Counted from the stretch's first letter, positions 46,920 through 59,333 are shown. The stretch is 64,000 nucleotides of DNA from Hydrogenovibrio marinus (GCF_013340845.1 NZ_AP020335.1:1302001-1366000), one strand, 5' to 3'. Notes: generated by a model not told the origin, from the letters alone. A program made the numbers and translations.

Positions 46920-47705
46920 TCAGTGTAAAAATTTTTGATGGAATAACGGCTTAGCATCGACTTTTCGTCCATGATAACGCGCCTCGAAAAACAGTTGAGG
47001 TTCTTGTACATCGCCGGTTACGCCAACCGTCGCAATGAGAGCCCCCTTCTTCACTTCCTGCCCTTCCTTCACCAATAGACTGTCATTGTGTGCATAAATT
47101 GTAAGATACCCGTCATCATGCTTAATGATGATTAATCTTCCATAGTGCTCAATACCACTACCAGAATAAACGACTTCCCCCTGCTCTGCAGCATAAACGG
47201 CTTCGCCGACTGGAGCCTTAATTACTAAGGCATTGTTTCCAGCGGAATCACTCAAAAATTGGTAATTATATGGTTTACTCAACGGCCATCCAAAACCGGA
47301 TGTAGAATCCATTTTCGGCGCTTTATGCTCACTTTTAGAGAAGTCATGTACCAAAGGTGCTTTGGTGACTTTGCGGGGTAACACCAACTCTTGTTTGATG
47401 TACAAGGTATAAGGCGGGTGTAAACCATTAGCATCGGCCAGCTTCATCATATCCACACCACAACGGTCGGCGATAATACTAAGTGTGTCTCCGGAACGAA
47501 CCACATAGGGAGATGAGCACCCGGATGAACCGGATTGACTTCGTGGTGAAATACGATCTTCTTGACCAAACATTCTGTCTTGATCATTAAAGTATTGATC
47601 ACCACCATTCCAACCTCTGTACTTGGCTGGAGAGCATGCGTAGAGCGACACGCAAGAAAGCAACAAAAGCAAATTCCTAACGATGCGAAGGCTATTTCGT
47701 CTCAT
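46920..47705 (-). CDS. nlpD: NlpD-type LysM/M23 lipoprotein
   Basis: 261-residue outer-membrane lipoprotein. The signal peptide ends in a lipobox (VSLYAC; lipidated Cys near residue 24). A LysM domain (YVVRSGDTLSIIADRCGVDMMKLADANGL) spans about residues 67-112. A LytM/M23 domain follows from about residue 150 (NALVIKAPVGEAVYAAEQGEVVYSG ... QLFFEARYHGRKVDAKPL). The M23 metal residues are replaced (QLFFEARY in place of LHYEIR), as in NlpD and EnvC, so it probably activates an amidase instead of cutting peptidoglycan itself. It overlaps yqaA by 4 bases. No rpoS follows. Confidence 0.93.
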   Translation of the reverse strand: MRRNSLRIVRNLLLLLSCVSLYACSPAKYRGWNGGDQYFNDQDRMFGQEDRISPRSQSGSSGCSSPYVVRSGDTLSIIADRCGVDMMKLADANGLHPPYTLYIKQELVLPRKVTKAPLVHDFSKSEHKAPKMDSTSGFGWPLSKPYNYQFLSDSAGNNALVIKAPVGEAVYAAEQGEVVYSGSGIEHYGRLIIIKHDDGYLTIYAHNDSLLVKEGQEVKKGALIATVGVTGDVQEPQLFFEARYHGRKVDAKPLFHQKFLH

Positions 47706-48286
47706 GAATTCAAGTGTTTGATTAACAAGTAACCTAATACTAACACAATTGTTCCATAGCCTAAATAATCAACCGAACGTCGAATTTGGGCCTCATATTT
47801 CTCGCCACCTTTTTTCATTAAAAAGGCGACTAGATAAAAGCGTGCACCTCTACCAACCAAAGACGCAATGATAAAAGGCAAGATTGCTAAGTGCATCGCA
47901 CCCGAAGCAATGGTAAAAAGCTTGTATGGAATAGGGCTAAAACCAGCTAAAAACACCACCCAAAAACCATATTCATTGAAAAAGCCTTCTACTTGATGAT
48001 ATTTATCAAGGTAATGCATTGACTCAATAATAGGCAGCACAGCGTCCAGCATCAAGTAACCAATTAAATAACCGAATATCCCACCGAATAGCGAACCTAG
48101 TGTAGTAATCAAAGCAAAGCGATAGGCTTTTTCAGGTTGGGACAGTGCCATCGGCATTAACATGACATCTGGAGGGATCGGGAAAAAAGAAGACTCAGCA
48201 AAACTCATTCCGACAAGATACCAAGGTGCTTTAGGGTGTTTCGACCAGCTAATTGCCTTGTCGTATAGTTTGGTGAATATTCTCAT
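47702..48286 (-). CDS. YqaA-family inner membrane protein
   Basis: 194 residues from the ATG at 48286, five bases after the pcm stop; the frame extends to 48352 but that overlaps pcm. It belongs to the SNARE-associated (VTT/DedA) superfamily, YqaA branch: APWYLVGMSFAESSFFPIPPDVMLMPMAL, YRFALITTLGSLFGGIFGYLIGY and FFNEYGFWVVFLAGFSPIPYKLFTIASGA. About four to five membrane segments. DedA-like proteins help lipid carrier flipping. It lies between pcm and nlpD, with ATGA overlap to nlpD, so it is part of the surE operon. Confidence 0.9.
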   Translation of the reverse strand: MRIFTKLYDKAISWSKHPKAPWYLVGMSFAESSFFPIPPDVMLMPMALSQPEKAYRFALITTLGSLFGGIFGYLIGYLMLDAVLPIIESMHYLDKYHQVEGFFNEYGFWVVFLAGFSPIPYKLFTIASGAMHLAILPFIIASLVGRGARFYLVAFLMKKGGEKYEAQIRRSVDYLGYGTIVLVLGYLLIKHLNS

Positions 48287-48291
48287 AATGG

Positions 48292-49023
48292 TTATTCTGA
48301 CTCCGTCACTAGGCCTGTTTTCATTGGAACAAACAACACTTCGCCCAAACACTCTTCTTTGACACCGGTCGATGTCTTGATGAAGCCGTATAAGTACTGT
48401 TTCTCTTCCCCTATCGGCATAATCAAACGACCATTTTCACAGAGTTGTTCAATGAGCTCTTCGGGGACTTTAGCAGGTGATGCCGCTGAAATAATACCAT
48501 CAAAAGGTTTGTGCTTAGGCCAGCCCCAATGCCCATCAGACAAGGTAAAGTCAATGTTATGGAGTTCAAGTTTTGCTAGAACGTTCTGCGCACGGTTCAG
48601 TAAAGGTTCAATACGCTCCACACTGTAAACGTGCTTTGCCATTAGTGACAAAATTGCCGTTTGATATCCTGAGCCAGTCCCGATTTCCAATACCTTATAA
48701 AGAGGGCCGTTTTGAAAAAGCCAAGATGTCATTTTAGCAACCACCCAAGGTTGCGAAATAGTTTGGCCATAACCGATCGGAAGCGCCGTATCCTCATAAG
48801 CACGAGTCGCCATCGCTTCATCCAGAAAAAGATGTCTTGGTGTTACTCGGATGGCATTCAACACATCCGAATCATTAACACCATGGTCGATAAGTCTTTG
48901 CACCAACCGATTACGGGTTCTTTGTGAAGTCATCCCAAGCCCTTGGTTTTCTCGGAAAGCTTCATTAGGATAAATAACTTGTTGTTGCGTGAAGGTAGAA
49001 AGTTCTGAAAAGTCGAGTTTCAT
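48292..49023 (-). CDS. pcm: Protein-L-isoaspartate O-methyltransferase
   Basis: 243-residue SAM-dependent enzyme that starts repair of isoaspartyl residues in damaged proteins. Seen are QRLIDHGVNDSDVLNAIRVTPRHLFLDEA, LPIGYGQTISQPWVVAKMT, the SAM loop VLEIGTGSGYQTAIL near residue 108, and AAKVPEEL-like AASPAKVPEELIEQL with RLIMPIGEEKQ. The N-terminus is slightly longer than the E. coli enzyme (208 residues). It lies 6 bases after surE, in the conserved surE-pcm pair. Confidence 0.95.
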   Translation of the reverse strand: MKLDFSELSTFTQQQVIYPNEAFRENQGLGMTSQRTRNRLVQRLIDHGVNDSDVLNAIRVTPRHLFLDEAMATRAYEDTALPIGYGQTISQPWVVAKMTSWLFQNGPLYKVLEIGTGSGYQTAILSLMAKHVYSVERIEPLLNRAQNVLAKLELHNIDFTLSDGHWGWPKHKPFDGIISAASPAKVPEELIEQLCENGRLIMPIGEEKQYLYGFIKTSTGVKEECLGEVLFVPMKTGLVTESE

Positions 49024-49029
49024 CGCCGT

Positions 49030-49773
49030 TTAATTAAACCAATCTGAAAGTTTATTGAGCATATCATAATGCGTTAAATCTATTTTCAACGGCGTCACGG
49101 ATGCATAACCGTTTTCAACAGCATAAAAATCTGTTCCTTCACTGGCATCTTCAGCTTCGCCAGCAGGACCGATCCAAAAAATATGGTTCCCTCTGGGATC
49201 CTGATGTTTGACAACCCGCTCCGAGCAATGTCGCTTACCCAACCTGGTCATTTTTATCCCTTTAAGGTCTTCTACTGGGATATCAGGAACGTTAATATTC
49301 AAGATTGTATCGGCATCTAGGGGCATGTGATGAAAATCTTTCAAAAACAGCCTCAAAACCTCACTTGCTGTTTCAAAGTGACGGTCACCACACAATGAAA
49401 TCGCGATGGAAGGTTTTCCTAAAAAACGCCCTTCTGTCGCCGCTGCAACTGTTCCGGAATATAGAACATCATCCCCCATATTCGCGCCGGCATTAATACC
49501 GGAAATCACCATATCAGGCTGATAGTCCAAAGCACCATTCACCGCAAGGTGGACACAATCTGTAGGCGTTCCATTAACGCAGAAGATGTGCTCTTCCAGC
49601 TGTGTCATGCGTAAAGGTTCTGTGAGGGTGAGAGAATTGCTGGCAGCACTTCTATTACGGTCAGGAGCAACAATCAACATCTCGGAGTGGAAGTCGGTAG
49701 AATTTAGACATTCATATAATGCACGTATTCCCGGTGCGTTATAGCCGTCATCATTTGAAAGCAGGATTTTCAT
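49030..49773 (-). CDS. surE: 5'/3'-nucleotidase SurE
   Basis: 247 residues from the ATG beginning MKILLSNDDGYNAPGI; the open frame to 49848 is an upstream extension. SurE is a metal-dependent survival nucleotidase and exopolyphosphatase. The active site includes Asp8-Asp9 (NDDG), NRSAASNSLT, VNGTPTDCVHLAVNG and SGINAGANMGDDVLYSGTVAAATEG. It is first in surE-pcm-yqaA-nlpD. A copy of the 19-bp motif is read as MTRLGK. It is divergent from the smr gene. Confidence 0.95.
   Translation of the reverse strand: MKILLSNDDGYNAPGIRALYECLNSTDFHSEMLIVAPDRNRSAASNSLTLTEPLRMTQLEEHIFCVNGTPTDCVHLAVNGALDYQPDMVISGINAGANMGDDVLYSGTVAAATEGRFLGKPSIAISLCGDRHFETASEVLRLFLKDFHHMPLDADTILNINVPDIPVEDLKGIKMTRLGKRHCSERVVKHQDPRGNHIFWIGPAGEAEDASEGTDFYAVENGYASVTPLKIDLTHYDMLNKLSDWFN
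49238..49255 (-). repeat. Dispersed 19-bp motif, copy 8 (C-form on + strand, inside surE)
   Basis: CCCAACCTGGTCATTTTT; the core is exact. In surE it is translated as MTRLGK, a third reading frame compared with copies 5-7. Confidence 0.7.
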
Positions 49774-49932
49774 GTACTCATAATTTTTAACAAAAACTGA
49801 AAAAGAGATTACCCGATCACAACCAAAACTAGAAAGTGTAACCTGCAATAAACGAAATACATTCTACACCATTCATTTTAATGTGAAGCTAAAATACACA
49901 TAAGTTCTGATTCAAAACAAAGCATTCAAAAT

Positions 49933-50475
49933 ATGACTCGAAAGAATGACGATGAAAAAAATTTATTTGCGGAAGCAATGAGTGACGTAACACCTTTGCA
50001 GCTGTCTTCCAATAAGGTTGCTTCGGAAAAAAAGCCGCGGCCTGTCAACACTAAAAAACCAATGCGCTCGAATACACGCTTTAATACTGCTGACCTCTAT
50101 AACGAGCCCGCGGACAAAGTGTCTGCTCACGAAACACTATTTTTTCAACGATACTCATTGAGTAAAAGCGATTTAAAAGCATTGAAAAATGGAAGCTTTC
50201 AATATAACTGGTCAACTGACCTTCACGGCTTAACCGAGCTTGAAGCTGAAAAACAACTTATTGATTTTCTAAATGATGCGTTGTTACATGAACAAAAACA
50301 TGTGTTAATTGTCCACGGAAAAGGCTACCACTCGAATACAGAACAGCCTGTTTTAAAGAACCTTGTAAACCAAGTTCTAAGAAATTGGCCGCATATTATT
50401 GCGTTCTGTAGTGCAAAACCTAAAGATGGTGGAACTGGCGCAACCTACGCTTTTCTAAAACTCAAGAAAGATTAA
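49933..50475 (+). CDS. Smr-domain endonuclease-like protein
   Basis: 180-residue protein. The N-terminal 90 residues are variable and basic. The Smr domain begins near residue 95 with TDLHGLTELEAEKQLIDFLNDAL, then HVLIVHGKGYHSNTEQPVLKNLV, and the C-terminal CSAKPKDGGTGATYAFLK. The DLHG and HGKG motifs are those of the MutS2-related Smr nuclease fold, matching SmrA/SmrB. SmrB cuts mRNA on collided ribosomes in E. coli; which member this is cannot be told. It is divergent from surE. Confidence 0.88.
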   Translation: MTRKNDDEKNLFAEAMSDVTPLQLSSNKVASEKKPRPVNTKKPMRSNTRFNTADLYNEPADKVSAHETLFFQRYSLSKSDLKALKNGSFQYNWSTDLHGLTELEAEKQLIDFLNDALLHEQKHVLIVHGKGYHSNTEQPVLKNLVNQVLRNWPHIIAFCSAKPKDGGTGATYAFLKLKKD

Positions 50476-50495
50476 GAAAACAACTCAAGAAAGAC

Positions 50496-50849
50496 TTACT
50501 TAGCCTTTTCAGGTGCAGGTGTAATTTTTTCTGGACTGCTCTTGTGACTGACATCAGCTGTATTCTTAGCTTCTGACTGGAGTTCGATTACCTTAACAAA
50601 GGCTTCATCTTTGCCAATCATTCCCAGCTTTTGTCTAGCAATGGTTTCAACTGAGTTCTTTTGTGATTGCAGGACATAAACTTCTTTTTTTAAGTCTGCA
50701 TTTCGAGATTCAAGCTGTTGAACTTTATCTTCTAAGGTTCCCAGCTTTTTCTGAAGAGATAGGTAATCGCTTATGCCACCATCAGATGACAATAAGCGAA
50801 TCAGCAACAAAAAAATAACCGTTCCTAGAACAACATAGACCGTTTTCAA
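50496..50849 (-). CDS. ftsB: Cell division protein FtsB
   Basis: 117-residue bitopic membrane protein that bridges FtsL and FtsQ in the divisome. The N-terminal transmembrane helix (VYVVLGTVIFLLLIRLL) is followed by a long coiled coil (about residues 25-75, LSLQKKLGTLEDKVQQLESRNADLKKEV) and VETIARQKLGMIGKDEAFVKVIE. An extra low-complexity Ser/Pro/Lys tail occurs after residue 90. The start is TTG with AGGAAA upstream. It follows eno by 19 bases, the conserved eno-ftsB order. ispD, the usual next gene, is not here. Confidence 0.93.
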   Translation of the reverse strand: MKTVYVVLGTVIFLLLIRLLSSDGGISDYLSLQKKLGTLEDKVQQLESRNADLKKEVYVLQSQKNSVETIARQKLGMIGKDEAFVKVIELQSEAKNTADVSHKSSPEKITPAPEKAK

Positions 50850-50868
50850 AGAACGATTTCCTTTCCGA

Positions 50869-52161
<1,293 letters not shown>

Positions 52162-52234
52162 CTATTTTCGTTAATACTTTTAAATTCAAATCATTTTACA
52201 TAACCAATATGTCACACAAGTGACAACCGGCGTC

Positions 52235-53070
52235 TTACAGTAATTCGTTTTCAATAAAGCCTTGCGTTTTAACAACGTCATCAAGTCGCTTCATTGTTTC
52301 TAGCAGTGGCATTAGCTTGCCAAGCGGCCACATGTTAGGCCCATCAGACAATGCATTCGCTGGATCAGGGTGCGTTTCCATAAATACACCTGAAATACCT
52401 GCAGCAATTGCTGCACGCGCCAATACCGGCACCATTTCTCTTTGACCACCAGAAGTCGTTCCTTGACCGCCCGGCTGCTGGACTGAATGCGTCGCATCAA
52501 ACACGACAGGACAACCGGTACTTCTCATTGAAGCCAAGCCTCTCATATCCGAAATCAGAGTGTTGTAACCAAAAGAAGTTCCGCGATCACAAACCATAAT
52601 TTGCTCATTTCCAACTTCTCTTGCTTTAGCAACTACTTGATCCATATCCCAAGGTGCTTGAAACTGCCCTTTCTTAATATTTACCGGAAGCCCTTGGCGA
52701 CACACGTTTTGGATAAAGTTGGTTTGTCTTACCAAAAACGCAGGGGTTTGCATCACATCAACCACAGATGCCACTTCTTCAAGCGGTGTATCTTCGTGGA
52801 CGTCAGTTAAAACAGGTACGCCGACTTCATCTTTTACTTTCTGAAGAATTCGAAGCCCCTCTTCGATCCCAAGCCCTCTAAAGCTTTTTGTCGAGGAACG
52901 ATTGGCTTTGTCATAAGACGACTTAAAGATAAAAGGCATCCCCAAAGCATCTGTCATCTCTTTAAGCTGACCGGCAGTATCAATTGCCAACTGTTCAGAC
53001 TCGATAACGCAAGGACCTGCGATTAAAAATAAAGGTTTATCAATACCTACTTCAAAGCCACATAGATTCA

Positions 53071-53071
<1 letters not shown>
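52235..53071 (-). CDS. kdsA: 2-dehydro-3-deoxyphosphooctonate aldolase (KDO-8-P synthase)
   Basis: 278-residue enzyme that condenses phosphoenolpyruvate with arabinose 5-phosphate to make the LPS sugar precursor KDO-8-P. Seen are [41 protein letters not shown], the [12 protein letters not shown] stretch, [11 protein letters not shown] and [12 protein letters not shown]. It shows a Gram-negative envelope. The start shares one base with the pyrG stop (TAATG), so translation is coupled. Length is standard. Confidence 0.98.
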
Positions 53072-54802
<1,731 letters not shown>

Positions 54803-54837
54803 ACTATTCAGCAGATTTTGGCCAGTTATTTGAAGAC

Positions 54838-56100
54838 TCATCTCTTAAACTTTTCATTCGTAGAATACCCCAATACAGCAGCAACCTCATCTTCTATCTC
54901 AATAACAGGCCAACGATTTCGGTTCCAGTATACGATCTGGTTGTTATTCAGCCACTTCTTTAGCCCTGGAATTTTTTCAAAATCCCCCAGTTCGATGGAT
55001 CTAAAAACCACTGGGCTTTCCAGCCAGCGATCTGCAACTTGGTGATCAAGCATGCCTTTTTCATCAAAGTGTAAAAACTCAAAGTTTTCAGGAATATACC
55101 CCAACCTGTAAGATTCTTCGAAATTGACCAGAAAATAAATCTTTTTACCCTCTACCCGAATCTCGGAATGGTTTGACATCATTCTCTTAGGGTGCGCATT
55201 CGGGTTATTTAAGTACAAAACCTCTTTCAACCATTGATAAATAGTTTGATTTAACTCTACCTTCGGTTGCGATTTTTGCAACCAATAAGAAATCAGGTTT
55301 TTTTGTCTAGCCCAACTTTCGCCAGACATTGTAGACAAATCTAAACTAAAACTAGAGCTTTCAACTCTTGAGAGGTCTTGTTCACCAAGCTCATGCAACA
55401 ACTCAACAGCTTCAGAAGCATTACCCGACAACCTTGCAATTGCTTCATTAAATTTTGGCCATTTGTTATAGATGTTGGGTAGCAGTTGATTCCGAATATA
55501 GTTCCGGCTAAATTGATTTTCTTGGTTACTTGGATCTTCTATCCAAGATAAATTATTTTCTAGCAAGTAGTCTTTAATTGCTTGTGGCTCTACCGACAGC
55601 AGTGGACGATAATGTTCAATAGCTTCTTTTTCGACATGCCAGACTTTAAGGTAATTCATCGCACGCAAACCGAATAGCCCTGTACCACGAACAACATTCA
55701 ACAACACAGTTTCTGTTTGATCTTGTGCGTGGTGCGCGGTTACCAAGACCCTATTCGTTTGCTTTTGAACCCAACCAAACAAAGCTTCATAGCGTCTTTC
55801 TCTGGCGACCGCTTCAACACCTTTACGATGCTTGGCTTCAATTTTAACTTTCAATTCTTCAAAGGCTATGCCATTTTCTCGACTGAAATCATTACAAAAT
55901 CTTCCCCACGAGTCCGATTCCGCTTGAAGTTGATGATTAATATATATAGCTGTCAGACGATGCTTTTCAGCTTTTTGAGCTAAACAATAAAGAAGAGCGA
56001 TGGAGTCTTTACCACCACTAAATGCAACAACAATCTTTTGTTGAGAAGGTAACTCCGCTAAAAAATGGTCAATTGCCCTTTCAACGGAGTTAGAAGACAT
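54838..56100 (-). CDS. tilS: tRNA(Ile)-lysidine synthetase
   Basis: 420-residue ATP-pyrophosphatase that converts cytidine 34 of tRNA-Ile(CAU) to lysidine, allowing AUA decoding. The PP-loop VVAFSGGKDSIALLY is near residues 24-38. The family blocks TAIYINHQLQAESDSW, VTAHHAQDQTETVLLNVVRGTGLFGLRAM, RPLLSV and IEDPSNQENQFSRNYIRNQLLP follow, then the C-terminal domain. Length is normal. It lies 14 bases after accA, an order seen in many gammaproteobacteria. A one-mismatch copy of the 19-bp core lies inside at 55099-55118. Confidence 0.95.
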   Translation of the reverse strand: MSSNSVERAIDHFLAELPSQQKIVVAFSGGKDSIALLYCLAQKAEKHRLTAIYINHQLQAESDSWGRFCNDFSRENGIAFEELKVKIEAKHRKGVEAVARERRYEALFGWVQKQTNRVLVTAHHAQDQTETVLLNVVRGTGLFGLRAMNYLKVWHVEKEAIEHYRPLLSVEPQAIKDYLLENNLSWIEDPSNQENQFSRNYIRNQLLPNIYNKWPKFNEAIARLSGNASEAVELLHELGEQDLSRVESSSFSLDLSTMSGESWARQKNLISYWLQKSQPKVELNQTIYQWLKEVLYLNNPNAHPKRMMSNHSEIRVEGKKIYFLVNFEESYRLGYIPENFEFLHFDEKGMLDHQVADRWLESPVVFRSIELGDFEKIPGLKKWLNNNQIVYWNRNRWPVIEIEDEVAAVLGYSTNEKFKR

Positions 56101-56114
56101 GGTTAAACCACTTA

Positions 56115-57071
56115 TTATGCCAGTTCAAAGTTACCGTATTTCATGTAACGTTGGTAACGACTGTCGACCAGCTGATCAATGGCTCTATTCTCCATCAAAT
56201 CCAGCTGATCAACCAAAGCCTGTTTCAGCGTTAACGCAGCTTGCTGAGGATTTCTATGAGCGCCACCTAAAGGTTCAGGAATAATTGCATCAATCAATCC
56301 TAGTTCTTTCAATCTCTTAGATGTAATCCCGAGTGCTGTCGCAGCATCAGCAGCATTAGCGGCATCTTTCCATAGGATAGAGGCACACCCTTCCGGAGAA
56401 ATCACTGAATAAGTGCTGTATTCCATCATCATAGTGACGTCGCCAACACCGATTGCCAATGCACCACCAGATCCACCTTCTCCGATAACAGTACAGATAA
56501 CTGGAACTTTCAATTCAGACATTTCAATCAGATTGCGAGCAATCGCTTCTGACTGACCACGTTCTTCAGCATTAATTCCAGGGTAGGCACCAGGAGTGTC
56601 AATAAAGGTTAAGATCGGCAATCCGAAACGCTCAGCCATTTTCATTAATCGAAGGGCTTTACGGTAACCTTCAGGTCTAGGCATACCAAAGTTACGATAG
56701 ATTTTCTCTTTGGTATCTCTACCTTTTTCTTGACCGATAACCATAACTGCACGGCCATCAATACGCGCTAAACCACCAACAATTGCTGGATCATCAGCAA
56801 AAGCTCTATCTCCGTGCAATTCGGTGAAGTCCGAAAAAATTTCTTTAATGTAATCTAACAAGAATGGGCGTTGCGGATGTCTAGCAACTTGAGCAACCTG
56901 CACATCAGAAAGTTTACTAAAAATAGACTCTGTCAGACTTCTACTCTTCTCTTCTAGCGCCGTTACTTCATGAATTAAATTCATATCTTTACCATCTAGA
57001 TGGCGCAACTCATCAATTTTGGCTTCAAGCTCTGCAATAGGTTGTTCAAAATCCAAAAAATCTAACTTCAT
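56115..57071 (-). CDS. accA: Acetyl-CoA carboxylase carboxyltransferase subunit alpha
   Basis: 318-residue subunit that, with AccD, transfers the carboxyl group from biotin to acetyl-CoA in fatty acid synthesis. Typical blocks are [32 protein letters not shown], the oxyanion region [51 protein letters not shown] and [12 protein letters not shown]. Length is standard. It precedes tilS, as in E. coli. High confidence. Confidence 0.98.
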   Translation of the reverse strand: MKLDFLDFEQPIAELEAKIDELRHLDGKDMNLIHEVTALEEKSRSLTESIFSKLSDVQVAQVARHPQRPFLLDYIKEIFSDFTELHGDRAFADDPAIVGGLARIDGRAVMVIGQEKGRDTKEKIYRNFGMPRPEGYRKALRLMKMAERFGLPILTFIDTPGAYPGINAEERGQSEAIARNLIEMSELKVPVICTVIGEGGSGGALAIGVGDVTMMMEYSTYSVISPEGCASILWKDAANAADAATALGITSKRLKELGLIDAIIPEPLGGAHRNPQQAALTLKQALVDQLDLMENRAIDQLVDSRYQRYMKYGNFELA

Positions 57072-57161
57072 TCTTTTTCCAAGGTGTCATTTTTAGTTCA
57101 AATATAATTCGCGTATTTTAACAAACATTTTGAAGTTAACGTAATTTATCTATGGATAGCT

Positions 57162-58889
57162 TTAAATAGCTTTTTGCTTAACGTCCTGAATTCCTCGGTA
57201 AACATTCAACAAAACTTGGTGGCTTTTACTGAGCTCGAATGCCTTGTTGCCAATAGGTAAATCGGCCAAGTAAGCTTCACCCTCTATATAGCGCCACACT
57301 CTATCCACAAGCTCAGCACCAAAAAGTTTTTTCTGCATTTCAAAACTATAGAATTCCATTTCATCGCTAAGCACTATTTCCAAAGCAAATGAAAGTGCTT
57401 TGTATAGCACTTTCATGTCTTCATCATCAACGAAATAAAAACAATCCTGTAGTCTTTCTTGGGCTTGTTCATAGTCTTTTACCGCCAACAGACACCACAT
57501 TTCAAGCTCTACAATTTTAAACTTCTTCCAATAACTATCACCATCTGGCAACAAACCAATGAGATTTGCCACACCTTGATGATCTGAAAAAGCAAGTTCA
57601 CTTAAGGCATCCAAAGTTTTTTCAAACTGCTGAGTTGAAAAGTTATCCGCAAGATTATCAAGCGCTTCACGCAACTCTCGACCTCTATTCTGATTGTTGT
57701 CCACCAACTCTTGTAGTGGGAACACTTCAGACATGCCAGGCACCACGATTCTGCTCGCAGGAACGCCAAAGTGCTCATACTCACCGACATAAACATCACT
57801 ACCCTCTTGATGTATCGCCTTAACAAGAAAGTCGAACTGCTCCTGCGTCGTACCGCTAAAATCCCACTCGCAGAACTCATAATCGTATTGATCTGAAATA
57901 AATTTAGCGTGTATCAACCCGCTTGAATCAATAAAGTGGTTTTCGATATTTTCATCATCAGCAACCAATTGTTCGTCAAATATCGGCGTTTGGAAACCAT
58001 CAAGATTGGAAAGACTTCGTCCTTGCAAAGATTCAGTCAATGTACGTTCTAGTGCAACTTCAAAAATAGGGTGCGCTCCAAATGATGCAAAACATTGCCC
58101 TGAACTCTGATCAAACAATGTAACGTTCATAACTGGATATTTCCCGCCAAGAGAAGCATCTCTAATAGAAACCTCTACGCCCTGCTCGATCAGTTTTTTT
58201 CTTGCTTCAACCACTTGTGGGTACTTTAGGACAACATGCTCAGGAACTTCCGGAATGCATAAACTATCTATCAAAATCTTTCTTTTTACCCAGCGTTCAA
58301 AAACTTCCGACAACCCTTGTACTTGAGCCTCTACATGCGTATTACCCGCACACAACCCATTACTGGCATAGAGATTACTAAACAAGTTCATTGGGAAATA
58401 TATGGTTTTCCCTGTCGATACCTGTCTCATAGGTAAACAACGGATAGTGTTGGCACTATCATTCAAACTAAGAAAGTCTGTCGCGGCCATCTCTCCGTAA
58501 GGGTCATAGAATTGCCAAAGACTTGGCGTCAAAACATCTTTAAATTTTTTAGGCTCGATCGCTTTTTCATTTGGAAAGTAGAGCCAATCGTGAGTTTTAA
58601 TTGCTTGGCTACCTAAGAAGAAATCTGAGAAAAAATAGTTAGTTTCCAACCGTTCAAAAAACTCTCCCAAAGCGCTCGCCAAACAGGCTTTTCGACTAGC
58701 TCCCTTTCCATTTGTAAAGAGCGCCGGGCAGTTTTTATCACGGATATGTAAAGAATAGATATTTGGAACAGGGTTTAACCATGATGCTTCCTCGATTTCA
58801 AAACCAGCTTTTTCTAACAACTGATGCATTTTCAAAATTGAATCTTCAAGACAGGCATCTTTGCCTTTTATATATGTTTGTTCAACCAT
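57162..58889 (-). CDS. ycaO: YcaO-domain protein
   Basis: 575-residue YcaO-family ATP-dependent protein, close in length and layout to E. coli YcaO (586 residues). ATP-binding residues sit in GKGASRKACLASALGEFFERLETNYFFSDF near residues 80-110 and THVEAQVQGLSEVFERWVKRKIL near 200-220. A C-terminal tetratricopeptide-like helical domain (about residues 430-560) follows. E. coli YcaO supports RimO-dependent methylthiolation of ribosomal protein S12; non-thiazole YcaO proteins lack the C-terminal proline-rich motif. No precursor peptide or cyclodehydratase partner is nearby, so a natural product role is unlikely. Confidence 0.92.
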   Translation of the reverse strand: MVEQTYIKGKDACLEDSILKMHQLLEKAGFEIEEASWLNPVPNIYSLHIRDKNCPALFTNGKGASRKACLASALGEFFERLETNYFFSDFFLGSQAIKTHDWLYFPNEKAIEPKKFKDVLTPSLWQFYDPYGEMAATDFLSLNDSANTIRCLPMRQVSTGKTIYFPMNLFSNLYASNGLCAGNTHVEAQVQGLSEVFERWVKRKILIDSLCIPEVPEHVVLKYPQVVEARKKLIEQGVEVSIRDASLGGKYPVMNVTLFDQSSGQCFASFGAHPIFEVALERTLTESLQGRSLSNLDGFQTPIFDEQLVADDENIENHFIDSSGLIHAKFISDQYDYEFCEWDFSGTTQEQFDFLVKAIHQEGSDVYVGEYEHFGVPASRIVVPGMSEVFPLQELVDNNQNRGRELREALDNLADNFSTQQFEKTLDALSELAFSDHQGVANLIGLLPDGDSYWKKFKIVELEMWCLLAVKDYEQAQERLQDCFYFVDDEDMKVLYKALSFALEIVLSDEMEFYSFEMQKKLFGAELVDRVWRYIEGEAYLADLPIGNKAFELSKSHQVLLNVYRGIQDVKQKAI

Positions 58890-59022
58890 GACTCTTCTCT
58901 CATAACCGTTTGATAATATAAGACTTTTTTATTTCAAAAATAAAAAAAAGCAATTAATGATATAGGAAAACCGAGTAAACTGATAGGGAATTAAGTATGC
59001 ATTTTATCCCGTGAGGTGTGCT

Positions 59023-59313
59023 ATGTGGAAACATTCTTTGATCATACTTACCTGCTGTCTTAGCTTTTCTGCTCAATCAGATGACAGCATTATGCCAGGA
59101 AAAAAACTTCATGATGATGCGAATTGCATGAGGTGCCATGCCAGACTGGGTTATAACACGGACAAAACCATCCGAATGAACATTCATTCTATAAAGGACT
59201 TGAAGCGCGCAGTCGACTTCTGTAACCACAATTTGAATGTCGGCTGGTTTGATGATGAAGTCAGCGAAGTTGTTGACTACCTCAATAAGACCTATTACAA
59301 GCTTCCCAACTAA
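59023..59313 (+). CDS. Small periplasmic c-type cytochrome
   Basis: 96 residues from the ATG at 59023, set by GAGGTG at 59013-59018; the frame opens with GTG at 59011. The signal peptide ends near FSAQSDD. One haem motif CMRCH occurs near residue 36, with a plausible axial Met in RMNIHS. The C-terminal helix pair (DLKRAVDFCNHNLNVGWFDDEVSEVVDYLNKTYYKL) is like small cytochrome c domains. The partner is unknown. It is divergent from ycaO and ends at a bidirectional terminator. Confidence 0.8.
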   Translation: MWKHSLIILTCCLSFSAQSDDSIMPGKKLHDDANCMRCHARLGYNTDKTIRMNIHSIKDLKRAVDFCNHNLNVGWFDDEVSEVVDYLNKTYYKLPN

Positions 59314-59333
59314 CCTTTTACAAACCCTCAAAT

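Noticed and set aside
50460-50494. 12-bp direct repeat ACTCAAGAAAGA at the end of the smr gene
   Set aside because: It is a small local duplication in AT-rich sequence with no sign of function.
55099-55118. CCCCAACCTGTAAGATTC in tilS
   Set aside because: It has a mismatch in the 10-base core, so I did not count it, though it may be a decayed copy.
57162-58889. YcaO as part of a thiazole/oxazole peptide cluster
   Set aside because: No precursor peptide, dehydrogenase or E1-like partner is nearby, and the length and C-terminal helical domain fit the housekeeping YcaO type.
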